Shown here: positions 52,290-60,127 of the stretch, in pieces
Layout: every line of letters begins with the position of its first letter
How positions within the stretch are numbered: the first letter of the stretch is position 1
NCBI RefSeq assembly: GCF_012726265.1
Contig: NZ_JAASAG010000011.1
Span: 186,001 to 250,000 of the forward strand
From: Streptomyces sp. HNM0575
Lineage (GTDB): Bacteria; Actinomycetota; Actinomycetes; Streptomycetales; Streptomycetaceae
Direction of reading: 5' to 3'
Length of the DNA stretch: 64,000 nt
The notes under the pieces: generated by a model
Told to the model about the DNA's origin: nothing
Databases searched by the model: none
Seen by the model: the letters and a program-made list of their open reading frames with translations, nothing else
Translations under genes and position numbers: made by a program

Positions 52290-53798
52290 ATGTCGTCTCA
52301 GATCGTGGACACTTCGAGGGGTGTGGTCCCGGACGGCCGGACCCTGAATACGACGTCCGTGGTCCAACTCGCCCACGGCCGCGCCGACATCGGCGAACCC
52401 GGCCCCGAAGCGCTCGCCCGAGTCGAGCGCTCCTGGCACGCCGCCCGCGAACTCGCCCTCGCCGGACGGGTGTACGGCCGCAACACTGGCGTCGGCGCCA
52501 ACCGCACCGCCGCCGTACGGGCCGACGGGGACGTCGACGTGGACGCCACCGCCGAGGGCCACGGGCTGCGGCTGCTGCGCAGCCACGCCGGCGCCGTCGG
52601 CAGTCCGCTCCCCGCCCGCGAGGTGCGGGCCATGCTCGTCGTCCGCGCCAACCAGCTGCTCGCGGGCGGCGCCGGGCTCAACCCGCAGATCGTGCTCGCG
52701 CTTCTGGATGCCGTACGCAACGGGGCGCACCCCGTCGTGCGCGAGCACGGCGCCGTAGGCACCGGAGACCTCGCCGCACTCGCCCAGACCGGACTCGCCC
52801 TGCTCGGCGAGCAGCCCTGGACCGGGGGCCCGCCACCGCCCGCGGTCGCCCTGGACGGCAACGACGCGCTCGCCTTCATCAGCAGCAACGCGCTCACCCT
52901 GGGCCAGTCCGCGCTCGCCCTCGACGAGCTGCGCAGATTGCAGAACGCCTCGTTCGTCGTCGCCTCCCTGTCCCTCCTCGCGGCCGGCGGCTCCTACGAG
53001 GCGTACGCGGAACCCGTGCACAGGGCGCGCCCGCACCCCGGATCCGTCACGGCCGCCGCCCGGATGCGCCGCATTCTCGGTGCGCCCGCCCGGCCCGGTC
53101 CGCCCAGCGGGCGCATCCAGGACCCGTACGGATTCCGGTGCGTACCGCAGATACACGGACCCGCGCTCGACTCGGCGGACACGCTGGCCGGAGTGCTCGA
53201 AGTCGATCTCAACGCCGCCGCCGAGAACCCTCTGATCAGCGCCGACGCCCAGGGCGTCTACGGGGCGCTGCACCACGGCAGCTTCTACGCCGCACACGCC
53301 GCCTCCGCTCTCGACGGTCTGCGCCTCGCCGTGCTCCAGACGGCCCGGCTGTCCACGGCGCGGCTCGTCTCGCTCGTCGAACCGGGCATAACCGGGCTGC
53401 TTCCCTTCCTCAGCGAGGACACGCCCGCCAGCTCCGGGGTGATGATCCTGGAGTACGCCGCGGGTGCCGCCCTGGCCGAGATGACCTCGCTGGCACAGCC
53501 CGCCTCCCTCGGGCACGCGGTGCTCTCCCGCGGCGTGGAGGAAGTGGCCAGCTTCGCCTCTCTGGCGGCCCGGCACGCCCTGCGGATGCCGGAGCACCAG
53601 CGGCAGGTGCTGGCTTGCGAACTGGTCGCCGCGGTACGTGCGTTGCGGCAGCGCGGCACCGTCCCCGACCCCTCGCTGCCGGTCGGCCGGGCCTATGAGC
53701 TGGCGGCGGCCGAACTGGAGCCGGAGATGGCGGACCGTCCGCTGTCCGATGATGTAGATGTGGCCGTCGGTCTGCTCGACCGGCTCTCCGCGCTGTGA
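52290..53798 (+). CDS. Histidine/aromatic amino acid ammonia-lyase-like protein with altered MIO motif
   Basis: This 502-residue protein has the HAL/PAL fold. The catalytic-loop Tyr62 is in VYGRNTGVG, the SHA motif is at 98-100, and QDPYGFRC at 277-284 keeps Gln277, Tyr280 and Arg283. The prosthetic MIO group normally forms from Ala-Ser-Gly in VGASGDLAPLA. Here the segment is VGTGDLAALA (156-165), one residue shorter and reading Gly-Thr-Gly. The usual INGT asparagine region reads FISSN (196-200). It may be a divergent lyase, a mutase or a non-lyase homologue. ATG 52290 follows GGGAGGAGG. It is divergent from the ABC importer and followed by an RpiR regulator. Confidence 0.88.
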   Translation: MSSQIVDTSRGVVPDGRTLNTTSVVQLAHGRADIGEPGPEALARVERSWHAARELALAGRVYGRNTGVGANRTAAVRADGDVDVDATAEGHGLRLLRSHAGAVGSPLPAREVRAMLVVRANQLLAGGAGLNPQIVLALLDAVRNGAHPVVREHGAVGTGDLAALAQTGLALLGEQPWTGGPPPPAVALDGNDALAFISSNALTLGQSALALDELRRLQNASFVVASLSLLAAGGSYEAYAEPVHRARPHPGSVTAAARMRRILGAPARPGPPSGRIQDPYGFRCVPQIHGPALDSADTLAGVLEVDLNAAAENPLISADAQGVYGALHHGSFYAAHAASALDGLRLAVLQTARLSTARLVSLVEPGITGLLPFLSEDTPASSGVMILEYAAGAALAEMTSLAQPASLGHAVLSRGVEEVASFASLAARHALRMPEHQRQVLACELVAAVRALRQRGTVPDPSLPVGRAYELAAAELEPEMADRPLSDDVDVAVGLLDRLSAL

Positions 53799-53868
53799 AC
53801 GCGGGCACCGGTCCCGCGGCCCGCACGCCCGGCCGCCACAGCCGGCCGACCGAAGGCAGGAGGACGGG

Positions 53869-54729
53869 ATGAGCAGCGCGAGCGCGCGGCTGCTGAAGCT
53901 CTTCGAGGGGCACAGGCTCACGCCGACCCAGCGCCGGATCGCGCACTGCATGGTGCGGCAGGCCGGAGACGCGCCGTTCCTCTCCAGCGTCGAGCTGGCC
54001 GAACTGGCGGGCGTGAGCCAGCCGTCCGTCACCCGCTTCGCCGTGGCCCTCGGCTTCGACGGCTATCCGGCGCTCCGCCGGCACCTGCGCGAATCAGCGC
54101 CGGAGGCCGGGACGGCGGCGGGCGCGGCGGGCGAGCGGGACGCCGAGCCCGATCCGTACAACGCCTACCAGCAGGCGGTGCACGCCGAGATCGACAATCT
54201 GCGCCACCTCGCGACGCTGCTCGCAGACCCCGCACCCGTGGAGCGCGCGGGACGGCTGCTCGCGGCCAGCCCGGTGCTGCCCGTGCTGGGCCTGCGCGCC
54301 GCCTCCGCGCAGGCGCGCGGCTTCGCCTACTTCGCCGCCAAGGTCCATCCCGGCGTACGGCTGCTGGACGAGGGCGGAAGCATGCTGTGCGACCGCATCG
54401 ACGGCTGTGTACGGGCCGGAGCCGACGTGCTGTTGTGCTTCGCGCTGCCGCGTCATCCCAAGGAGGTCGCCGGGGCGCTCGACCATGCGCGGGAGGCGGG
54501 CCTGCGGATCGTGACCGTCGCCGACAGCGCCTTCGCGCCGGTCGCGCATCCCGAGGATCTGCTGCTCCCGGCGGCCGTCGGCACGGGACTCGTCTTCGAT
54601 ACGGCGTGTGCGCCGATGCTGCTGGGGCGGGTGCTGCTGGAGGCGATGTGCGACGGACTGCCGGAGGCGCAGTCGAGGCTGGAGGAGTTCGATGCACGGG
54701 CGGCGGAGCGCGGGCTGTTCCTGGAGTAG
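53869..54729 (+). CDS. MurR/RpiR family transcriptional regulator
   Basis: This 286-residue regulator has an N-terminal HTH_6 domain (about 1-77; FLSSVELAELAGVSQPSVTRFAVALGFDGYPALRRHL is the helix-turn-helix) and a C-terminal SIS domain (about 120-255) that normally binds phosphosugars. ATG 53869 is preceded by AGGAGG. It lies 70 bp after the lyase gene and may control it or the divergent importer operon. RpiR proteins regulating amino-acid or nitrogen genes are known, so a non-sugar ligand is possible. The 3' end is duplicated. Confidence 0.92.
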   Translation: MSSASARLLKLFEGHRLTPTQRRIAHCMVRQAGDAPFLSSVELAELAGVSQPSVTRFAVALGFDGYPALRRHLRESAPEAGTAAGAAGERDAEPDPYNAYQQAVHAEIDNLRHLATLLADPAPVERAGRLLAASPVLPVLGLRAASAQARGFAYFAAKVHPGVRLLDEGGSMLCDRIDGCVRAGADVLLCFALPRHPKEVAGALDHAREAGLRIVTVADSAFAPVAHPEDLLLPAAVGTGLVFDTACAPMLLGRVLLEAMCDGLPEAQSRLEEFDARAAERGLFLE

Positions 54730-54753
54730 GCGGATTGTTCCTGGAGTAGGCGG
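54717..54753. repeat. 17-bp direct repeat spanning the rpiR-like stop codon
   Basis: GTTCCTGGAGTAGGCGG is at 54717-54733 and 54737-54753 (period 20). The first copy contains the last codons and TAG stop. Confidence 0.92.
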
Positions 54754-54899
54754 GCGGTCCGTGCGGGCGCCCGGGTCGCGGGGGCGCCCGGCGGGCGGGG
54801 TGCCGCGGGTGTCGCGCGTGCTGCGGGTGCCGCGGAGCCGGAACGGCCGGAAGCCGGGCTGGCCGTGGCGGCCGGGCGGGCCGGAATGCCCGGGCGGCA

Positions 54900-55643
54900 T
54901 CAAGCCGGGGCGGCCCGGCCCCTCGCGTCACCGCCGCCGTACGGGCCCCGGCCTTTACGCCCACGATCGCTCCGGCCCCGGCGCCAGCCCCCGTACGGGT
55001 CGCGGCCGAGGAAGGCGACGAGCCGGTCGCTCGGATCGGCCTCCGCCGGGACCGTGAGCGGCGGGCCGAAGAGCGGGTGCCGCGCCTCGGGCCTGGGCAC
55101 CAACTGCCGTGCCGTGCGCATCAACGCGGTCGCCAGCGACGCCGGCACGGGCCGTGGCAGACCCGTGGCCTGTGCGATGTCCCAGCCGTGCACGGCGATC
55201 TCCAGGGCTCCCGCACGTGCGAGCGCCGCCGCAGTCAGCGGCAGGTCGCCGACGGCCACAAGCCGGCCCCGGGTGCCCCCGGCGGCCGCCCACGCGCCCA
55301 TCAGCCGCGACGCCCGCGCCCGGAAGACGGCCGCGGGGTCACGGCCCGTTCCGCCCGCCCCCGCACCCGTACTCGCCCCCGCACCCGTACTCGCCGCCGC
55401 GCTCCCGGACCCGGACCCGGACCCGGGTTCCGTTGCGGGCTCCGGCCCCGGCAGCCCCACGTACCCCTCCTGGATCCCCTCGCACAGCGCGGCGAGCGAG
55501 TCGTCCGCGTGCCACAGCAGCGCCCGCAGGTCCCAACCGCCGCACGGCGTGGGGCGGTCGAGCGTCCCCGGCGTCACGGGCCGCAGCGCGCACAGCGCAT
55601 AGCCGAGCGCCCGCTCCAGCAGCGCGGTCCCGTCCTCCGTCAC
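54900..55643 (-). CDS. TIGR03086-family (DinB-like, mycothiol-dependent type) protein
   Basis: This 247-residue protein has the DinB/maleylpyruvate-isomerase-like helical bundle. LDRPTPCGGWDLRALLWHADDSLAALCEG carries the first metal-binding His, and AGALEIAVHGWDIAQATGLPR carries the second His motif. A Gly/Ser/Ala low-complexity insert lies at about 70-98, and the C-terminal 30 residues are Arg/Gly-rich. TIGR03086 members are thought to be metal-binding and possibly thiol-dependent; no substrate is known. The start is GTG 55643. Confidence 0.87.
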   Translation of the reverse strand: MTEDGTALLERALGYALCALRPVTPGTLDRPTPCGGWDLRALLWHADDSLAALCEGIQEGYVGLPGPEPATEPGSGSGSGSAAASTGAGASTGAGAGGTGRDPAAVFRARASRLMGAWAAAGGTRGRLVAVGDLPLTAAALARAGALEIAVHGWDIAQATGLPRPVPASLATALMRTARQLVPRPEARHPLFGPPLTVPAEADPSDRLVAFLGRDPYGGWRRGRSDRGRKGRGPYGGGDARGRAAPA

Positions 55644-55706
55644 CGTCCCGCCCGCCTCTCTCCGTCTCCGGTCCTCCCCCGTACGGACACGGCCGGAGCC
55701 CCGAAC

Positions 55707-57095
55707 TCATCGGCGGCGTGCGGCGATTGCCATGAAGCCCCTGTTCACGGCCCACAGCACGACGCCCAGCGCGACGAGCAGTCCCGCCCGTACGTACACG
55801 TCCGCCGCACGGTCCGCGAGCGGGCTGGCCAGCAGGGCCGTGGCGAGCGCGCCGACGACGGGCAGGACGGTCGGCGTGCGGAAGTGGCGGTGCGCCACGC
55901 GGTCCTTGCGCAGCACCAGCACCGCGACGTTGACGACGGCGAAGACGCACAGCAGCAGGAAGGACGTGGTGTCGCCGAGGCCTTCGATCTCGCCCGTGGA
56001 GACGAGGGCGACGGCGAGCAGGGTGACGAAGACGATGCCCGCGACGGGGGTGCGACGGGCGGGCAGCACCCGTCCCATGAGGGCGGGCAGGATGCCCTCG
56101 TTGGCCATGCCGTAGCACAGGCGGGACGCCATCATGATGTTGATCAGCGCGGAGTTGCTGACGGCGAACAGGGCGATGACGGCGAAGAGTTCGGGCGGGA
56201 AGCTGACGCCGCCCGCCTTGACCACCTCCAGCAGCGGCCCGCTGGACTTCTCCAGCACCCGGAAGTCCACGAGCAGCGAGGAGACCAGCGCCACCAGCAC
56301 GTAGACGGTGCCGGTGAGAGTGACGCCGATGAACAGCGCGCGGGGGAAGTTGCGGGTGGGCTCGACGGTCTCCTCCGCCATGTTGACCGAGTCCTCGAAG
56401 CCGACGAAGGCGAAGAACCCCAGCGCGGTCGCTCCCATCACGCCGGTGAGCAGCGCGTATCCGGAGCCGTCCGAGGTGTGGACGTCGCCGAGCCGCCCGG
56501 GGTCGCCCTCGCCCGAGAGCACGGCGAAGATCCCGATCGCGATGATGATCAGCAGCCCGGCCAGCTCGACGAGGGTGAGCACGACGTTCGTCTTCACCGA
56601 CTCCGAGACGCCGCGCAGGTTGAGCGCCGCCAGCGCGAGGACGAAGAGGATCGCGATCAGCGTCGGCGACACGTCCACGAGTTCGCCGAGATAGTCGCCC
56701 GCGAAGGCGCGGGCCGCCGCGCTCGCCGACGACAGCCCCGAGCACATCACCATGAACGCCACGATGAACGTCAGGAAGGGCACCTTGAACGCCCGCTGCG
56801 TGTAGAGCGCCGCCCCGGCCGCCCGCGGATACTTGCCGACGAGCTCCGCGTACGAGGCCGCGGTCAGCAGCGCCACCGCGAACCCGATCACGAACGGCAG
56901 CCACAGCGCGCCGCCCACCTTGCCGGCGACCTTGCCGGTGGTGGCGTAGATGCCGGTGCCGAGGATGTCGCCGACGATGAAGAGGATCAGGAGTCCGGGC
57001 CCGATGGCGCGGACGAGCGGCGACCCGTCGGACCGGGCGTCGGGGTCGGCGGGCTCGGGGCCCTCGGCGTCTGGGGCTGCGTGAGAATCCGGCAT
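55707..57095 (-). CDS. APC family amino acid permease
   Basis: This 462-residue, 12-helix transporter belongs to the amino acid-polyamine-organocation superfamily. Helix 1 contains GPGLLILFIVGDILGTGIYATTG, and the SYAELVGKYPRAAGAALYT and FFAFVGFEDSVNMAEETVEPTRNFPRA segments are typical. ATG 57095 gives an N-terminus of about 28 polar residues before helix 1; the much longer open frame upstream is not conserved-looking. Ribosome binding is weak (GGGAAA). The substrate is unknown, but the context favours an amino acid. Confidence 0.92.
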   Translation of the reverse strand: MPDSHAAPDAEGPEPADPDARSDGSPLVRAIGPGLLILFIVGDILGTGIYATTGKVAGKVGGALWLPFVIGFAVALLTAASYAELVGKYPRAAGAALYTQRAFKVPFLTFIVAFMVMCSGLSSASAAARAFAGDYLGELVDVSPTLIAILFVLALAALNLRGVSESVKTNVVLTLVELAGLLIIIAIGIFAVLSGEGDPGRLGDVHTSDGSGYALLTGVMGATALGFFAFVGFEDSVNMAEETVEPTRNFPRALFIGVTLTGTVYVLVALVSSLLVDFRVLEKSSGPLLEVVKAGGVSFPPELFAVIALFAVSNSALINIMMASRLCYGMANEGILPALMGRVLPARRTPVAGIVFVTLLAVALVSTGEIEGLGDTTSFLLLCVFAVVNVAVLVLRKDRVAHRHFRTPTVLPVVGALATALLASPLADRAADVYVRAGLLVALGVVLWAVNRGFMAIAARRR

Positions 57096-57384
57096 GCGCT
57101 GTTGTTTCCCACAGGGGTGTTCATCCAGGCTGCGATGATCTGCGTACGTTCGTCCGGGTCTTCCTCCGTGGACGGCGTACGGCCGCCGGCGGCGGAGCGG
57201 TGACGGAACGCACGGTGACGGCGCCCTCCTGATGCCCTCCTGACGGCCTCGTGTTCGGCGCCCTCGTGGTCGCCGCCTCCCGGGCTTCCTGCCTGCCGTC
57301 CTTCCGGACACCGGAACCCCTGGTTGAGGAATGGACGGCCCCGGAGCAGTGTGAGTCCCTCCACCGGGAGAAGGGATCCACCCC

Positions 57385-58554
57385 ATGACGTCAGAGCAGA
57401 CGACGCCGGCCACCGCGGCGGCGAGCGGCCCGCGGACCCTGCCGCCCTTCCGTGCCGACCACGTGGGCAGCCTGCTGCGTCCGGCGGCACTCAAGCGCGC
57501 GCGGGAGGAGCACGGCGCCGGACGCATCGACGCCGACGAGCTGCGCGCCGCGGAGGACGAGGCCGTACGCGAAGTCGTCGCGCTTCAGCGCGAGGCGGGG
57601 CTGCGGGGCGCGACGGACGGCGAATTCCGGCGGCAGTCCTGGCACATGGACTTCATCTACTCGCTCGGCGGGATCAACAAGATCCAGGACGGCAATCTGC
57701 GGGTGAAGTTCCACAACGCGGACGGCGACATCGAGTGGGCGCCGCCCTCCGCACACGTCGACGAGCGCGTCCGCCTGGACCGCACGATCTTCGCCGACGC
57801 CTTCGCCTTCCTCCGCGACACCGTCGCCGACGGGATCACCCCGAAGCTGACCATCCCTTCGCCCAGCATGGTCCACTACCGCGGCGGGCGCGCCGCGATC
57901 GACGAGTCCGTCTACCCGGACATGGACGCCTTCTGGACGGACCTCACCGACGCGTACGCGGCCCAGGTGCGCGGGGTCTACGACCTGGGCTGCCGCTACC
58001 TCCAGCTCGACGACACCAGCCTCGCCTACCTCAACGACCCCGAACAGCGCCGCCACGTCGCCGAGATCGGCGGCGACCCGGAGCACCAGCACGAGACGTA
58101 CATCGCCAACATCAACCGGGCCATCGCCGGGCGCCCCGACGACATGCGGATCACCACGCACATGTGCCGCGGCAACTTCGCCTCGTCGTGGGTGGCTTCG
58201 GGCGGCTACGACTTCGTCGCCGAGGCGCTCTTCGGCGGGCTCGACGTGGACGGCTTCTTCCTGGAGTACGACGACGAGCGCTCCGGGGGCTTCGAGCCGC
58301 TGCGCTTCGTGCCGAAGGGCAAGCAGGTCGTGCTGGGGCTCGTCACCAGCAAGCGGCCCGAGCTGGAGAGCAAGGACGCGCTCAAGCGCCGCATCGAGGA
58401 GGCCTCGCGCTACGTCGACGCCGACCAGCTCTGCCTCTCGCCGCAGTGCGGCTTCTCCTCGACGCTGGAGGGCAACAACCTCACGATCGACGACCAGTTG
58501 GCGAAGCTGCGGCTGATCGTCGAGACGGCGGAGGAGGTCTGGGGCGGCGCCTGA
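57385..58554 (+). CDS. Cobalamin-independent methionine synthase (MetE C-terminal) family protein
   Basis: This 389-residue protein resembles the catalytic C-terminal half of MetE, as in YxjG/YxjH-type proteins that methylate homocysteine or related thiols. It begins PFRADHVGSLLRP and contains DGEFRRQSWHMDF and YLQLDDTSLAYL. The zinc site is suggested by ITTHMCRGNF (His and Cys) and LSPQCGFSS (Cys). ATG 57385 follows GAGAAGGG. The methyl donor is not known for this subfamily. Confidence 0.9.
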   Translation: MTSEQTTPATAAASGPRTLPPFRADHVGSLLRPAALKRAREEHGAGRIDADELRAAEDEAVREVVALQREAGLRGATDGEFRRQSWHMDFIYSLGGINKIQDGNLRVKFHNADGDIEWAPPSAHVDERVRLDRTIFADAFAFLRDTVADGITPKLTIPSPSMVHYRGGRAAIDESVYPDMDAFWTDLTDAYAAQVRGVYDLGCRYLQLDDTSLAYLNDPEQRRHVAEIGGDPEHQHETYIANINRAIAGRPDDMRITTHMCRGNFASSWVASGGYDFVAEALFGGLDVDGFFLEYDDERSGGFEPLRFVPKGKQVVLGLVTSKRPELESKDALKRRIEEASRYVDADQLCLSPQCGFSSTLEGNNLTIDDQLAKLRLIVETAEEVWGGA

Positions 58555-58578
58555 CCGGCCCCTCCGCGCGGGGCCGTC

Positions 58579-58797
58579 TCAGGACGCGGCCCTGTCCGGG
58601 CAGGCCGGGAGGCCGGCGTCGGCGGACGCCGGCCTCCCCCTCGTCACGATCCTCACCGTGCCGGAGGTGAGCAGCCTGGCCTGCACCGAACCGCAGGCAC
58701 AGCGCGTCCAGTTCAGTACGCCCTCTTCCGTGGGGTGCCGGGACAGATTCCGGAAGGGCCGGTCGTCGGGCCATCCGCAGTACGGGCAGTCGGACAC
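58579..58797 (-). CDS. Small zinc-ribbon-like hypothetical protein
   Basis: The 72-residue product starts SDCPYCGWPDDRPFRNLSRHP after the initiator and contains CPYCG plus RCACG, giving four Cys for a zinc ribbon. GTG 58797 follows GAGGAG. I recall similar short proteins in Streptomyces; the function is unknown. The C-terminal 20 residues are low-complexity. Confidence 0.78.
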   Translation of the reverse strand: MSDCPYCGWPDDRPFRNLSRHPTEEGVLNWTRCACGSVQARLLTSGTVRIVTRGRPASADAGLPACPDRAAS

Positions 58798-58949
58798 TGG
58801 TGGCTCCTCGTTCGCTCGCTGTGCGGGTGCGTGCGCGGGTGTGTGTACGGGTGCATGCGCGGGTGCGGTGCGCATGCGCGGGGTGGTACGGCTCGTCGCC
58901 GGTGCCGCCTCGCACAACAAGCCTGCCGGGAGCGAACGTTCAGGTCCAT

Positions 58950-58979
58950 GTTCGGTTTCTTCACCGAACCGTGTACAAC
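58950..58979 (+). promoter_or_regulatory. Promoter and operator of the LysR gene
   Basis: GTTCGGT (58950-58956) and ACCGAAC (58963-58969) form a perfect inverted repeat with a six-base centre. TACAAC at 58974-58979 is six bases before the ATG at 58986. A -35-like TTCGGT at 58951-58956 is spaced 17 bases from it. The operator thus covers the -35, consistent with LysR-type autorepression and a leaderless mRNA. Confidence 0.6.
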
Positions 58980-58985
58980 GGTTAC

Positions 58986-60026
58986 ATGATTGATCTGCGT
59001 CGTCTCACCGGGCTCCGGGCGATCGAGCAGTACGGCACCGTCACCGCGGCGGCAGCGGCCGTGCATCTGACGCCGTCCGCCGTCTCGCAGCAAGTCAGGC
59101 AACTCGGCCGGGAGTTGGGCGTCACCCTGCTTCAGCCGCAGGGCCGCAAGGTGCGGCTGACCGAGGCCGCGCACGCGCTGCTCCGGCACGCCGACGCCAT
59201 CGAGGAGCTGTGGCAGCGCACGGAGGCCGAGCTGCACGCCACCGCGGTCGGGCAGCCGAGCGGAGTCCTGCGGGTCGCGGGCTTTCCGACCGCCGCCTCC
59301 AGGCTGCTGGCGCCCGTGGCCGTGCAGCTTCAGCGGCGGTGGCCGGGGCTGACCGTCAAGATCCGGGAGGCCGAGCCGCTCGACTCGTTCGACCTGCTGT
59401 TCTCGGGCGACACGGATCTGGCCGTGGTCGAGGCGATGCCGGAGAACCCCCCGTTCAACGACCGGCGCTTCGAGCAACGGCTGCTGCTGGACGACCCGTT
59501 CGACCTGCTCACCACCGCGGACCACGCCTGCGCCCGCGAGCCCGGCCCCGCGCTGGAGGACCTGGCGGCGGAGCCGTGGATCCTGGACGCCCCCGGCAGC
59601 CCCTGCTCCACGCGTCAGCTCGTGCTGGCGCAGTGCCGCAGCGCCGGGTTCGCACCGGACGTCGCGCACGAGGTGCGCGAGTGGAGCGTCATCGCCTCGC
59701 TCGTCGCCCACGGCCTCGGCGTCGCCCTCGTGCCGCGCCTCGCGCAGCTGCCTCCGCACTTCGATCTCGTACGTACGCCGCTGACGGGCCGGCACGTGCC
59801 GTCCAGGCGCTTCCTGAGCGTCGTGCGGAGAGGCGGCGACGACCATCCCGCCGTGGCCGCCGCGCTTGAGCTGCTCGGCGAACTCGCCGCCAAGCACGGC
59901 GAGTTCGTGGCCGAGGAGGGCCGATCGGACGGAGCGGCCGGACCGGGCGGGCCGGGCGGGCCCGCCGAGGAGGACCGGTCGCCGGCGGGCGGGCCGGTGG
60001 GAAGCGGGCAGGTGGGAGGAGGCTGA
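58986..60026 (+). CDS. LysR family transcriptional regulator
   Basis: This 346-residue protein has an N-terminal LysR winged helix (about 1-60; GTVTAAAAAVHLTPSAVSQQVRQLGRELG) and a type 2 periplasmic-binding-like effector domain (about 90-295). The C-terminal ~45 residues are Gly/Pro-rich. The regulated target is not certain. The convergent PLP decarboxylase and the upstream methionine-synthase-like gene are candidates. An inverted repeat lies at its own promoter. Confidence 0.93.
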   Translation: MIDLRRLTGLRAIEQYGTVTAAAAAVHLTPSAVSQQVRQLGRELGVTLLQPQGRKVRLTEAAHALLRHADAIEELWQRTEAELHATAVGQPSGVLRVAGFPTAASRLLAPVAVQLQRRWPGLTVKIREAEPLDSFDLLFSGDTDLAVVEAMPENPPFNDRRFEQRLLLDDPFDLLTTADHACAREPGPALEDLAAEPWILDAPGSPCSTRQLVLAQCRSAGFAPDVAHEVREWSVIASLVAHGLGVALVPRLAQLPPHFDLVRTPLTGRHVPSRRFLSVVRRGGDDHPAVAAALELLGELAAKHGEFVAEEGRSDGAAGPGGPGGPAEEDRSPAGGPVGSGQVGGG

Positions 60027-60047
60027 ACCGGGCTCGCGGGCGCGGGC

Positions 60048-60127
60048 GTCCCGTTCGGCCGTCCCGTTCGGCCGTCCCGTGTCGGCCGTCCCGTGTCGGC
60101 CGCCCCGTTCAGCCGCCCCGCTCAGCC
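60048..60127. repeat. 13/14-bp tandem repeat, six copies, reaching the decarboxylase stop codon
   Basis: Units at 60048-60060, 60061-60073, 60074-60087, 60088-60101, 60102-60114 and 60115-60127 share GTCCCG(T)TCGGCC. The last contains the minus-strand stop codon (60122-60124) of the PLP decarboxylase. Confidence 0.9.

Noticed and set aside
57096..57384. Partial likeness to a guanidine-I (ykkC) riboswitch on the minus strand before the APC permease (AGGGGTTCCGG and GCCCGGGAGG)
   Set aside because: The two blocks are only about 35 bases apart, far too close, and the GGTCCGAGAG element is missing. A covariance-model search would settle it.
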